A stretch of DNA of 64,000 nt from NCBI RefSeq assembly GCF_000720255.1, contig NZ_JOJE01000011.1, forward strand, positions 289,140 through 353,139. The letters run 5' to 3'. The translations under genes were made by a program, and so were the position numbers. How positions within the stretch are numbered: the first letter of the stretch is position 1; each line of letters starts with the position of its first letter. Below, one piece after another: positions 32,271 to 41,886 of the stretch. This DNA is from Streptomyces griseus subsp. griseus (GTDB taxonomy: Bacteria; Actinomycetota; Actinomycetes; Streptomycetales; Streptomycetaceae). The notes under the pieces are model-generated. The model did no database searches. It was not told the origin of the DNA and saw only the letters and a list, made by a program, of their open reading frames with translations.

Positions 32271-32992
32271 CGTTCGATCCCTTCACGCGCGGGGGCTTCG
32301 TTGAGGACGCGGCTCATGTCCCGTACCGCCTGCCAGGTGCCGCGCCAGGTTCCCGTCACCTTCGATGCGCCGGTGCGGGGCAGGTACGGCACGTCGTGCT
32401 CGGTGATCCGCCAGCCGGCGTCGGCGGCCCGCACGACCATCTCCAGGGGGTAGCCGCTGCGCCGGTCGGTCAGGCCGAGGGCGAGCAGCGGCTCGCGCCG
32501 GGCGGCGCGCAGCGGGCCCAGGTCCCGCAGACGCAGACCGGTGCGGCGGCGCAGCAGCCGGGCGAGGGCGAGGTTGCCGGCCCGGGCGTGCGCGGGCCAG
32601 GCGCCCCGGCCACGCGCCCGCCTGCGTCCGAGCACCAGGTCGGCGGCGCCGGCGCGGACCTCCTGGACGAACGGCACCAGCAGCGCCGGGTCCAGGGAGG
32701 CGTCGCAGTCGCAGAAGCACACCACGTCGGCGGTGGCGGCGGTCAGCCCGGTGTGGCAGGCGGCGCCGAAGCCCCGGCGGGGCTCGTGGACGACGCGCGC
32801 GCCGAGGGCGCGGGCGATCTCCGCCGAGCCGTCGGTGGAGCCGTTGTCGACGACGAGGGCACGCCAGCCGGCCGGGATCCGTGCCAGCACCCAGGGCAGC
32901 GCCTCGGCCTCGTTCAGGCAGGGGAGTACGACATCTACATCCACGACATGTACATCCACGTCATCTACATCCACGTCCATGGTCACGGCCAT
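32267..32992 (-). CDS. Family 2 glycosyltransferase with a repeated N-terminus
   Basis: A 241-residue GT2 protein: VVLPCLNEAEALPWVL, LVVDNGSTDGSAE, the DxD-type CDCDASLDP and LRLRDLGPLRA. It would transfer a sugar from a nucleotide or polyprenol donor. Before the GT fold, the N-terminus has three copies of a five-residue VDVxx repeat encoded by the 15-nt array at 32930-32974. ATG 32992 is used; ATG 32980, at the repeat itself, is equally possible. First gene of the operon with DUF2064 and methyltransferase. Confidence 0.82.
   Translation of the reverse strand: MAVTMDVDVDDVDVHVVDVDVVLPCLNEAEALPWVLARIPAGWRALVVDNGSTDGSAEIARALGARVVHEPRRGFGAACHTGLTAATADVVCFCDCDASLDPALLVPFVQEVRAGAADLVLGRRRARGRGAWPAHARAGNLALARLLRRRTGLRLRDLGPLRAARREPLLALGLTDRRSGYPLEMVVRAADAGWRITEHDVPYLPRTGASKVTGTWRGTWQAVRDMSRVLNEAPAREGIER
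32930..32974. repeat. 15-nt tandem repeat within the glycosyltransferase start
   Basis: GACATCTACATCCAC, GACATGTACATCCAC and GTCATCTACATCCAC lie head to tail. On the minus strand they encode VDVDV, VDVHV and VDVDD, directly before the first beta-strand of the enzyme. The bases are noticeably richer in A+T than the gene. Confidence 0.8.
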
Positions 32993-33109
32993 CACCCTAC
33001 GAACGCGAAACGGACATACCGGTCTTCGGCTCCTTACGAAACGCGGACGTCGAGGTGTGGGCGGCCTCCGGTGGCGGCACGGACGAGGGCGCGGTGCCAG
33101 GCTGGGCGT

Positions 33110-33856
<747 letters not shown>

Positions 33857-33858
33857 CC

Positions 33859-34968
33859 ATGCGGGACACCCTCCTCATCGCCCTGTTCGCCTTCCTCGGC
33901 GCCGCGGCCGCCGGGCTGCTGGGCGCGGGCACGCTGTGGCTGCTGCGCCGCCGCTCGCTCACCACGTCGCTCACCGTGGTCGCCGCGGTAGCGGTCACCG
34001 CGATGCTCGCGGGCACGCTGGCCGTGGCCCAGGCGATGTTCCTGTCCCGGCACGATCTGAGCGTCGTCACCACGGTCGTCGCGATGGCCGCGGTGGTCTC
34101 CCTGGTCACCGCCCTGCTCCTCGGCCGCTGGGTCGTCGCCCGCAGCCGCGAACTCGCCCGGGCCGCCCGCTCGTTCGGGGACGGTGGCGCGTTCACCGCG
34201 CCCGACGGCCCGACCACCGCCGAACTCGACGCGCTGACCCGTGAGTTGGCGGCGACCAGCGCCAGACTGGCGGAGTCGCGGGACCGCGAGCGGGCCCTGG
34301 AGGCCTCCCGGCGTGAGCTGGTCGCGTGGATCTCGCACGACCTGCGCACCCCGCTGGCCGGGCTGCGGGCCATGTCGGAGGCGCTGGAGGACGGCGTGGC
34401 CACCGATCCGGGCCGCTATCTCAGGCAGATCCGCACCGAGGTCGAACGCCTCAACGGCATGGTCGGCGACCTCTTCGAACTCTCCCGCATCCACGCCGGC
34501 ACCCTGCCCCTGAGCTGCTCGCGGATCTCCCTCTACGACCTGATCGGCGACGCCCTCGCGGGCGCCGACCCGCTCGCCCGCGAGCACGGGGTCCGGCTGG
34601 TCGGCGACCGGGTGGCGGCGGTGCCGGTGGAGGTCGACGGCAAGGAGATGAGCCGGGTCCTGGGCAACCTCCTGGTCAACGCGATCCGGCGCACCCCCGC
34701 CGACGGCACGGTGGCGGTCGCCGCCGAGCGTTCCCCCGAGGGCGTGGTGGTGTCCGTGACGGACGGCTGCGGCGGCATCCCCGAGGACGACCTGCCGCGT
34801 GTCTTCGACACCGGCTGGCGCGGCAGCCACGCCCGCACACCCCCGGCCGGCGCGGGCCTCGGCCTCGCCATCGTGCGCGGCATCGTGGAGGCCCACCAGG
34901 GCCGCGCCACCGTACGCAACATCCCCGGCGGCTGCCGCTTCGAGGTGACGCTGCCGGCGGTGCTGTAG
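33859..34968 (+). CDS. Sensor histidine kinase
   Basis: A 369-residue membrane kinase. Two to three N-terminal hydrophobic helices (residues about 3-98) leave almost no external loop, so it probably senses in or near the membrane. The HisKA box is ELVAWISHDLRTPLAGLRAM; the ATPase has LLVNAIRRTPADG (N box) and GAGLGLAIVRGIVEAH (G box). Pairs with the response regulator just upstream. Confidence 0.88.
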   Translation: MRDTLLIALFAFLGAAAAGLLGAGTLWLLRRRSLTTSLTVVAAVAVTAMLAGTLAVAQAMFLSRHDLSVVTTVVAMAAVVSLVTALLLGRWVVARSRELARAARSFGDGGAFTAPDGPTTAELDALTRELAATSARLAESRDRERALEASRRELVAWISHDLRTPLAGLRAMSEALEDGVATDPGRYLRQIRTEVERLNGMVGDLFELSRIHAGTLPLSCSRISLYDLIGDALAGADPLAREHGVRLVGDRVAAVPVEVDGKEMSRVLGNLLVNAIRRTPADGTVAVAAERSPEGVVVSVTDGCGGIPEDDLPRVFDTGWRGSHARTPPAGAGLGLAIVRGIVEAHQGRATVRNIPGGCRFEVTLPAVL

Positions 34969-34996
34969 GGCCCGCCGGGCGAGGTGCTCCTGCGGT

Positions 34997-35986
34997 TCAT
35001 CCCTCCGACGCGAACTCCCGCATGCCCTCCGCGAAGGACACCTCCGGCTTCCAGTCCAGGTCGGTGCGGAGGCGGGTGGAGTCGGCGGTGATGTGGCGGA
35101 CGTCGCCGAGGCGGTACTCGCCGGTGACGACGGGCTCGGGGCCACCGCAGGCGGCGGCGAGGGCGCGGGCCAGTTCGCCGACGGTGTGCGGTTCGCCGCT
35201 GCCGGTGTTGTACGCGGTGAGGGCGCCCGTGGGCGGACACGCCTGGAGCGCGGCGAGGTTCGCCGCGGCCACGTCCCGTACGTGCACGAAGTCCCGCCGC
35301 TGGCGGCCGTCCTCGAAGACACGCGGGGCCTCGCCCCGGGCCAGCGCCGAGCGGAAGAAGGAGGCGACGCCGGCGTAGGGGGTGTCGCGGGGCATCCGCG
35401 GGCCGTAGACGTTGTGGTAGCGCAGCGACACCGCCGTACCGCCCGTCGAGCGGGCCCACGCGGCGGCGAGGTGCTCCTGGGCGAGCTTGGTCGTGGCGTA
35501 CACGTTGCGGGGGTCGGCGGGGGCGTCCTCGCCCACCAGGCCCGGCGCCAGTTCACCGCCGCAGACAGGGCAGCGGGGCTCGAACCGCCCGGCCGCGAGG
35601 TCACCGGCCTCCCTCGGTCCGGGCCGCGCCGGCCCGTGCTCCCGGCACGTGTACCGCCCCTCCCCGTACACGACCATCGACCCGGCCAGCACGAGACGCC
35701 GTACCCCCGCCCCGGCCATCGCCGCGAGCAGCACCGCCGTGCCGAGGTCGTTGCGCGAGACGTACTCCGCCGCGTCCGCGACCCCGTCGCCGAGACCGAC
35801 CATCGCCGCCTGGTGGCACACGGCGTCGACGCCGTCGAGCGCGCGGGCGACCGCCCACGGGTCGCGCACGTCGGCGCCGCGATCCTCCCGTACGTCGTAC
35901 ACGACCGCCTCGTGGCCACGCGCCCGAAGCGCGTCCACGACATGGGACCCGATGAACCCGGCACCGCCGGTGACCAGCACACGCAT
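34997..35986 (-). CDS. NAD-dependent sugar-nucleotide epimerase
   Basis: A 329-residue extended SDR: VTGGAGFIGSHVVDAL at the N-terminus, catalytic YATTK (YxxxK) and YNTGSGEPHTV. It would epimerise or dehydrate an NDP-sugar. Unusual is an insertion with four cysteines (YTCREHG and RCPVCGGEL, residues about 118-145), which looks like a small zinc site. Convergent with the kinase; with the nearby glycosyltransferase operon it suggests glycan biosynthesis. Confidence 0.85.
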   Translation of the reverse strand: MRVLVTGGAGFIGSHVVDALRARGHEAVVYDVREDRGADVRDPWAVARALDGVDAVCHQAAMVGLGDGVADAAEYVSRNDLGTAVLLAAMAGAGVRRLVLAGSMVVYGEGRYTCREHGPARPGPREAGDLAAGRFEPRCPVCGGELAPGLVGEDAPADPRNVYATTKLAQEHLAAAWARSTGGTAVSLRYHNVYGPRMPRDTPYAGVASFFRSALARGEAPRVFEDGRQRRDFVHVRDVAAANLAALQACPPTGALTAYNTGSGEPHTVGELARALAAACGGPEPVVTGEYRLGDVRHITADSTRLRTDLDWKPEVSFAEGMREFASEG

Positions 35987-36056
35987 ACGGCCACGCTAGG
36001 TCCGCCCCGGCGCCGGTTCCCGTGACCCGCCGGGCACGTCACCACTCCGTAAGCTC

Positions 36057-37814
36057 TCAGGCGGGCCGCGTGCGTGCGGCCAGCAGGGTGACGTCGTCCT
36101 CGGCGGGGCCGTACAACAGGCGGGCGAGGACGGTTTCGAGGACGTCCTCCAGGGCCGCGTCCACATCCAGGCGGAGATCGGTCAGGCGCCGCAGCGAGGC
36201 GTCGATGTCCGCCCCGCGCTGTTCCACCAGGCCGTCCGTGTACAGCAGGAGCACGTCCCCGGGCGGCAGGGGCACCGTCACCGCCTCGTGCCCGCCCAGG
36301 TCGGTCCCCAACGGGGGGCCCGCGGCGACGGGTACGAGTTCGGCGGAGGCCTCGCGGTGCAGCAGGGCCGGCGGAGGATGACCCGCGCTGGAAAGGGTGC
36401 AGGTCCCGGACTCCGGGTCGATGAGGGCGAGCAGGCAGGTGGCCGCCCGGTCGACCCCGATGCTCGCCACCCGGTGGTCCGCCTGTGCCAGGATCCGGTC
36501 GACCGGGCTGCCGGAAGCGGCCAACGTGCGCAGCAGCGACCGGTACTGGCTCATGGCGACCGCCGCCGTGAAGCCGTGGCCCATCACGTCCCCCATGACC
36601 TGGAGGGTGCGGCCCCCCGGCAGGGCGATGGAGTCGCACCAGTCCCCGCCGACGAGGGCGCGCCGTCCCGCCGGCAGATAGCGGCAGGCCACTTCGAGGT
36701 CGGGATGCGGGCTGCCCGGCTCGGACATCAGCGCACGCTGCAACTCCAGCGCCATGGTGTGCTCGAAGGTGTACCGGCGGGCGTTGTCGATGGCGACGGC
36801 GGCCCGGGTGGCCAGGTCCTGCGCCACGATCACGTCCTCGTCCGTGAAGGGCGCCGAGTCGCCGGCCCTGAACAGGTAGACGACGCCGATCGGATGACCT
36901 TTCGTCGGCAGCGGCACGAGAAGCATGGAGTGGATCTCCGCGGTGCGGAACACCTCCAGGTTGAAGTGCGTCTGCACCACCTTGAGCAGGACGTCGTCCG
37001 TCATGAGGTTGCCGACCCAGGGGCGGCCGGTGTCCATGCAGCGCCGCGTGTGGGAGTCGCGCGGGACGTCGAAGTAGTCGCCCGCCTTGGCGATCAGCCC
37101 CAGTCGGCGGGCGATGCCGTCGCCTCCCGCGAACGCCGTGATGCGCAGGCGCAGCAGACTGGGAGCGGGCGGCGGCGCGTCCTCCGCCTCGTCCTCCAGC
37201 GTCCACACGGACGACATGTCGGCCAGGGACGGCACGACGAAGTGGGCCAGCTCGGCACAGGTCCCCTCGACGTGGAGGGTCGTACCGATCCGGGTGGCGG
37301 CCGTGTCCAGCAGTGCCAGTCGCTGGTGCGCCCTCTCCAGGTCGTCCATGTACTGCCGCAGCCCGCTCACCTCGACGGCGACGCCGCACAGACCGAGCAA
37401 CCGCCCCTCGTGCTCCAGGCGGTGGTAGACGGCGCTCCACTGCCGGTGGGTGAAGGGTGAGCTGTCCTCCGTCGTGCCGGTGAGCGAAAGCGCCCTGGGA
37501 CGACCGTCGTTGAGGACCATGCGCAGGATCTCGTCGGAGCGGTGGATCCGCGGCAGCACCTCGGCCATGGTCCGCCCGTGGAACGCCGAGGGCTCCACCC
37601 CGCTCATCCGGGCCATGGCGGCGTTGACGTACCGGTAGCGCAACCGCTCGTCCATCACGGACACGGCGGCCGGCGTGCCGTCCAGGATGCTCCGCAGGAC
37701 CCGGTACTCACGGGCCTGCTCGACCACGTCGTCGGGCGCGTCCGACAGGGCGGACAGCAATACGTTCTCGGCGCCCGAGAAGAGCCACCCGGGGGGAGGC
37801 CGGTCAACGTCCAC
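36057..37814 (-). CDS. PAS-GAF-SpoIIE (PP2C) phosphatase
   Basis: A 585-residue multidomain regulator. A PAS domain lies at residues about 45-155 (LDGTPAAVSVMDERLRYRYV), a GAF domain at about 190-345 (RRCMDTGRPWVGN; SMLLVPLPTKGHPIGVVYLF), and a PP2C/SpoIIE phosphatase follows (GGDWCDSIALPGGRTLQVMGDVMGHG split over the metal sites; LLLYTDGLVEQRG; EDDVTLLAAR). It likely dephosphorylates an anti-anti-sigma factor in response to a small ligand or redox cue. GTG 37812-37814 is chosen because AGGAGG lies six bases upstream. Confidence 0.85.
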   Translation of the reverse strand: MDVDRPPPGWLFSGAENVLLSALSDAPDDVVEQAREYRVLRSILDGTPAAVSVMDERLRYRYVNAAMARMSGVEPSAFHGRTMAEVLPRIHRSDEILRMVLNDGRPRALSLTGTTEDSSPFTHRQWSAVYHRLEHEGRLLGLCGVAVEVSGLRQYMDDLERAHQRLALLDTAATRIGTTLHVEGTCAELAHFVVPSLADMSSVWTLEDEAEDAPPPAPSLLRLRITAFAGGDGIARRLGLIAKAGDYFDVPRDSHTRRCMDTGRPWVGNLMTDDVLLKVVQTHFNLEVFRTAEIHSMLLVPLPTKGHPIGVVYLFRAGDSAPFTDEDVIVAQDLATRAAVAIDNARRYTFEHTMALELQRALMSEPGSPHPDLEVACRYLPAGRRALVGGDWCDSIALPGGRTLQVMGDVMGHGFTAAVAMSQYRSLLRTLAASGSPVDRILAQADHRVASIGVDRAATCLLALIDPESGTCTLSSAGHPPPALLHREASAELVPVAAGPPLGTDLGGHEAVTVPLPPGDVLLLYTDGLVEQRGADIDASLRRLTDLRLDVDAALEDVLETVLARLLYGPAEDDVTLLAARTRPA

Positions 37815-37972
37815 GCCGATCCTCCTCAGCCGCACCTTGACGAGGCCTTCCTCGCTCCAGTCTGGCCCGGTGGGCCGGATCCCGCACCCGGGACGCCCGG
37901 TGCGGGAGACGGGGCGGGAGACGGCGAGGCGCCGGGCTGTGGCGGGCCCGGCGCCTCGCGTTCTGGAGGGGG

Positions 37973-39631
37973 TCAGCGGCGCAGGGCGCCGATGCGGTCC
38001 ACGCGGTCGCTGACGCCGTTGCGGAGTTCGCCCAGCGTCGTGCCGGAGGGGGCCACCTTGGGCGTGGAGGACGGCGGCTGGGTCTCGTCCGCGCAGGTCG
38101 TGCCGCGGGCCGGGACCTTCAGGTCGACCAGGTAGCTCGTGATCGCGTCCGTCGCGCACACACTGCGGTTGAGGGCGGTGTGCCCCTCGGCCTCGAAGGT
38201 GAGCAGACGGCCGTGGTCGAGCTCGTGGGACAGCGCCACGGCGTCCTGGTACGGGGTGTCCGGGTCACCGGTGTTGCCGATGACGAGGATCGGCGCCGAG
38301 CCCTTCGCGCGGTAGGAACCCTCGTAGCGGCTGGGGTGCTCCCCGGTCCACTGCGCGCAGGCCGTGGCGTGCTGGTGGTCGTAGGTCGGAGGACCGTAGG
38401 CCATCGCAGGGCCCAGCAGCGGTGCCAGCCTGGCGTTCTTGGTGACCTGCCGCTTCAGCAGGGCCGGGTTCTTCGGGTAGTCCTTGTCGACGCACTCGAC
38501 CACGACGTTCGGGTTGAGGAAGTCGAAGCTGGCCGGGGACGGCGGCCGCAGCAGGAAGGACGTGTTGTCGCGCTGCTGCGCCTTGCGCAGGGCCTCGCCG
38601 AAGGAGGGCCAGATGACCTTGCCCGAGTTGATGTTGAACATCAGGCGGTAGACGAGGGTGTAGCCGTTGGCCTGGCCGCCGCCCGCCGTCGGCACCGGGT
38701 TGGCGTCGAGGTCGGCCTTGAGCTTCTCGAACGCGCCGCGCGGATCGCCGTCCCCGAACCCGCAGGTCGCCTGGTCGGCCTTGCACCAGTCCAGGAAGCG
38801 GCTCATCGCGCCGTCCAGGGCCAGGTACTGGGGCCGGTCGTACTTGTACGGCTGGTAGGAGTAGTGCTTCGGGTCGTACGCCCCGTCCAGCGCCAGGGCA
38901 CGCACCCGGTCCGGGAACATGGAGGCGTAGACGGTGCCGATGTAGGAGCCGAACGACCGGCCGTAGTAGGTGAGTTGGTCCTCACCGAGCGCCTGGCGCA
39001 GCAGGTCGATGTCGCGGGCGACGTACTGCGTGCCCACGTACGGCGCCAGGTCGCCCGCGCGGTCCTGGCAGGCCTGGTCGAAGGCGGCGGCCTGTTTCAC
39101 GGCCGGCTCGTAGGCGTCCGGGCCGGGGACGCCCTTGGCCGCGGTGACGGCCTGCGTGTACGTCGGGTCGTCCCAGCACTCGACCTGGGAGCTGCGCCCG
39201 ACGCCGCGTACGTCGTAGCCGAAGACGTCGAAGGAGTCGCGCAGGGCGGTCGGCAGGTCCGCGTAGTTGCCGCGGACGAAGTCCACCCCGGAGTTGCCGG
39301 GACCGCCCGGCTGGAGGAAGAGGGTGCCCTTCTTCTTCGACTGGTCGGCGGCCTTCTTGCGTATCACCGCGAGGGTGATGGTCTTGCCCTGCGGATCGCG
39401 GTAGTCCAGCGGCACCTCGGCGTTCGCGCACTCGAAGCCGCCCTGGCAGTCCGACCACGCCAGGGTCGGCACGGGCGGTGCGTCGGGTGGTGTCGGCTGG
39501 GTCGCGTGGGCGGCCAGCGCCCCCGATCCGGCGATGGCGAGCGCGGTCACCGCGGCCACGCTGATCCGCAGAGGCGTGAAGCGTCTGCGTGCTCTGGAGC
39601 CGGGTCTCCCGGCGCGGTCCTGCGTTATCAC
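37973..39631 (-). CDS. Secreted TAP/SlpD-type tripeptidyl aminopeptidase
   Basis: A 552-residue exported alpha/beta hydrolase of the Streptomyces tripeptidyl aminopeptidase group. The signal peptide ends AHA (about residue 43), the nucleophile is Ser226 (YYGRSFGSYIG), with Asp in GNTGDPDTPY and His in AEGHTAL; the TAP-like C-terminal domain is complete. Several cysteine pairs fit export. It trims tripeptides from peptide N-termini outside the cell. Start is GTG 39629-39631. Confidence 0.88.
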   Translation of the reverse strand: MITQDRAGRPGSRARRRFTPLRISVAAVTALAIAGSGALAAHATQPTPPDAPPVPTLAWSDCQGGFECANAEVPLDYRDPQGKTITLAVIRKKAADQSKKKGTLFLQPGGPGNSGVDFVRGNYADLPTALRDSFDVFGYDVRGVGRSSQVECWDDPTYTQAVTAAKGVPGPDAYEPAVKQAAAFDQACQDRAGDLAPYVGTQYVARDIDLLRQALGEDQLTYYGRSFGSYIGTVYASMFPDRVRALALDGAYDPKHYSYQPYKYDRPQYLALDGAMSRFLDWCKADQATCGFGDGDPRGAFEKLKADLDANPVPTAGGGQANGYTLVYRLMFNINSGKVIWPSFGEALRKAQQRDNTSFLLRPPSPASFDFLNPNVVVECVDKDYPKNPALLKRQVTKNARLAPLLGPAMAYGPPTYDHQHATACAQWTGEHPSRYEGSYRAKGSAPILVIGNTGDPDTPYQDAVALSHELDHGRLLTFEAEGHTALNRSVCATDAITSYLVDLKVPARGTTCADETQPPSSTPKVAPSGTTLGELRNGVSDRVDRIGALRR

Positions 39632-39895
39632 TAGGTGTTGTCCCCTCGGGTCGACGTGCAGCCAAGACCCCCGTCTTGAAGCTGAGTTCGGGGGAATCTA
39701 GCCCGATCCGAAGGTAAACGGCATCAGGGGAGCCGTTGTATGAGTCCCTTTACTCGATCTCTCCAATACCCGGCGGTAGTTCGCGCGCCCGTCACCTCGG
39801 GCTCCCGCCGCGCGGCGTAGCCTCGACGACATCCTGGCCAACCGCCCCTCGAGGCATGCCGGACGCCCCCACCGACTTCCGAAGGACCAACGAAC

Positions 39896-40417
39896 GTGTC
39901 GTCGAAGAAGAGCCGTCTGCGAGTTGCCTTCCTGGCCGTTGTCGTGGCGCTCACCGGCCTCGCGGCCGCGGGCCCCGCCGCGGCGGCCACGCACCGGGCA
40001 CCCACGGCTCGGCAACAGCAGACGCCCGCCATACCCACCGACTTCGTGGATCTGCCCGCGAGCCCGCTTCCCGCGGCGGGTACCGGTGCGCACGAGTTCA
40101 CCGTCACCTACCGCAACGACTCCCCGGCGGACCGGACGGTCGCCCCGCAGCTCCTGGTGGAGTCCCCGGACGCGGGCCCCTTCCTGAAGCCGTCCGACAT
40201 CAGGCTGGAGCGGCGCACCGCCGACGGCTGCTGGGAGGTGGTGCAGGTCGGCACCCAGACCGGCACGCTGTACACCGATCTCCAGGCCGCCCGCCGCACC
40301 CTGCCCGCCGGCGGCACCCTGACCCAGGTGTACCGCCTGACCGTCGTCGACCCCCGGGCGCAGGGGACGGTGCACCCGAGGGTCGCGCTCTACGAGTCGG
40401 CCCAGGGCCTGCCCTAG
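39896..40417 (+). CDS. Secreted protein, unknown function
   Basis: A 173-residue exported protein with a signal peptide ending AAAATH (about residue 33). The mature part is beta-rich (HEFTVTYRNDSPADRTVAPQ; GTLTQVYRLTVVDP) and resembles an Ig-like domain. Start is GTG 39896 with AAGGA upstream. Its stop TAG interlocks with the stop of the convergent DUF4190 gene in a shared CTAG. Confidence 0.65.
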   Translation: MSSKKSRLRVAFLAVVVALTGLAAAGPAAAATHRAPTARQQQTPAIPTDFVDLPASPLPAAGTGAHEFTVTYRNDSPADRTVAPQLLVESPDAGPFLKPSDIRLERRTADGCWEVVQVGTQTGTLYTDLQAARRTLPAGGTLTQVYRLTVVDPRAQGTVHPRVALYESAQGLP

Positions 40418-40698
40418 CCGCCCACGTACCAGCTGAAGCCGCCGTTGCTGGTGGCGATGGCGAGGAGGACGAACCAGAGAACCACGTCGATGATGCCGAG
40501 GACGATGCCGGCCTTCGCCATGCCGCCGCCGTTGCGTGCCCCGGCCTGGCGCCGGGCGACGGCGCCGAAGATGATGGCCAGCGGGCCCAGCACGATGTTC
40601 AGGAGGAAAAGCCCGACGATGCCGCAGACCAGGCTCGCGATCGCCATGCCGTTGGTGCGCGATCCGGACGCGGCCGAGGAACTGCCATAACTCGCCAT
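40414..40698 (-). CDS. DUF4190 membrane protein
   Basis: A 94-residue protein with two hydrophobic helices (AIASLVCGIVGLFLLNIVLG and AGIVLGIIDVVLWFVLLAIA) and the GAVARRQ turn typical of DUF4190. Probably a small envelope protein. ATG 40696-40698 has GGGAG upstream. The promoter region 40699-41016 includes an inverted repeat GTGTGG/CCACAC (40721-40741). Confidence 0.8.
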   Translation of the reverse strand: MASYGSSSAASGSRTNGMAIASLVCGIVGLFLLNIVLGPLAIIFGAVARRQAGARNGGGMAKAGIVLGIIDVVLWFVLLAIATSNGGFSWYVGG

Positions 40699-41016
40699 GG
40701 AAGACTCCCAGTTGACGTAGGTGTGGACCGAACGCCCACACGTTCTTTGCCTTTCCGTCACACGCCGGGTGCCCCGCCGGGGCGTTCTCATGTCATGGCA
40801 TCGTCGACCGCCGCCGGGGCCACCGCTGCCGCCGGGCCGCACCCCGGCCTCCGTCGGCGGCGGCCCCGGCGGCATCGGACGTGCTCACGGCACCCGCGGG
40901 CCGGATCCGTCGCGTGCCACCGCATCACGTCGGCCCGCTCCCGCTCGGTCTGCAGGGACGGTACGGTAAGACCGTGACAAATGGCGCAACTCCGAAGAAA
41001 CACGGAGTGTGATGCC

Positions 41017-41859
41017 ATGCCCCGCCGACGTACCGCTTCGCCCACCGACACCGAAGACCTGCTGCGCACCCTCGGCGACCTGACCGGTCAGATACTGGAC
41101 CGGATCAAGTTCCAGCAGGCCCGGGTGGAGCTGGCTGCCGCGCTGCAGCGCCAGGTCCTCGCCGCCGAGCTGCCGGCCCCGCCCTGCCTGCGGGTGGCGG
41201 GGCGGTACGCGCCCGCGCGGGCCGGACTGGACATCGGGGGCGACTGGTACGACGGCTTCGCCATGGCGGACGGCACGGTGGGGTTCGTGATCGGCGACGT
41301 GCAGGGCCACGACGTCGAGGCGGCGGCGCTCATGGGGCAGGTCCGCACCTGTCTGCGGGCCGTCGCGACCGCCACCACGAACCCTGCCGAGGTGCTCCGG
41401 CGCACCAACGACCTGCTGGTCACCATGGACCCCGGACTCTTCGTGACCTGCTCGTTCCTGCGCTTCGACCCGACGACCGGTGAGCTCGCCCACGCCCGCG
41501 CCGGGCACGTCCCCGCCGTCTGGGCCAGGGCCGACGGCCGGTGCGACGTCGTGCTGGAGGACAACGGTCTGCCCCTGGGCGTCCAGGCCGGCGAGCGCTA
41601 CGCGACGATCCGCCGGGCGCTGACCGGCATGGGCGCGTTCGTGCTGGTCACCGATGGGGTGGTGGAAGGCCCCGGCTACCCGATCGAGGAAGGGCTCGCG
41701 CAGGTGGCCGAGGTGGTCGCGGGCGGCTGCCGGACCGACCCCGACGAGCTCGCCGCGCAGATCATCAAGGTCGCCGACCTCACCGGTCACAACGACGACG
41801 CCGCCGTCCTCGTCCTGCGGTACGACGGGCCGCGGGAGCGGCTGGAGCGCGGGGAGTGA
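41017..41859 (+). CDS. SpoIIE-type PP2C phosphatase
   Basis: A 280-residue phosphatase lacking PAS or GAF sensors. An N-terminal helix (TEDLLRTLGDLTGQILDRIK) is followed by metal-site motifs DIGGDWYDGF and IGDVQGHDVEA, then AGHVPAV, VTDGVVEGPG and GHNDDAAVLVL. Expected to act on a phosphorylated anti-anti-sigma factor. ATG 41017 is preferred; ATG 40981 is also in frame. It sits 27 bases upstream of the MASE1 gene. Confidence 0.82.
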   Translation: MPRRRTASPTDTEDLLRTLGDLTGQILDRIKFQQARVELAAALQRQVLAAELPAPPCLRVAGRYAPARAGLDIGGDWYDGFAMADGTVGFVIGDVQGHDVEAAALMGQVRTCLRAVATATTNPAEVLRRTNDLLVTMDPGLFVTCSFLRFDPTTGELAHARAGHVPAVWARADGRCDVVLEDNGLPLGVQAGERYATIRRALTGMGAFVLVTDGVVEGPGYPIEEGLAQVAEVVAGGCRTDPDELAAQIIKVADLTGHNDDAAVLVLRYDGPRERLERGE

Positions 41860-41886
41860 GCGGCATGCGCCGGGCGGCGGTGAACC

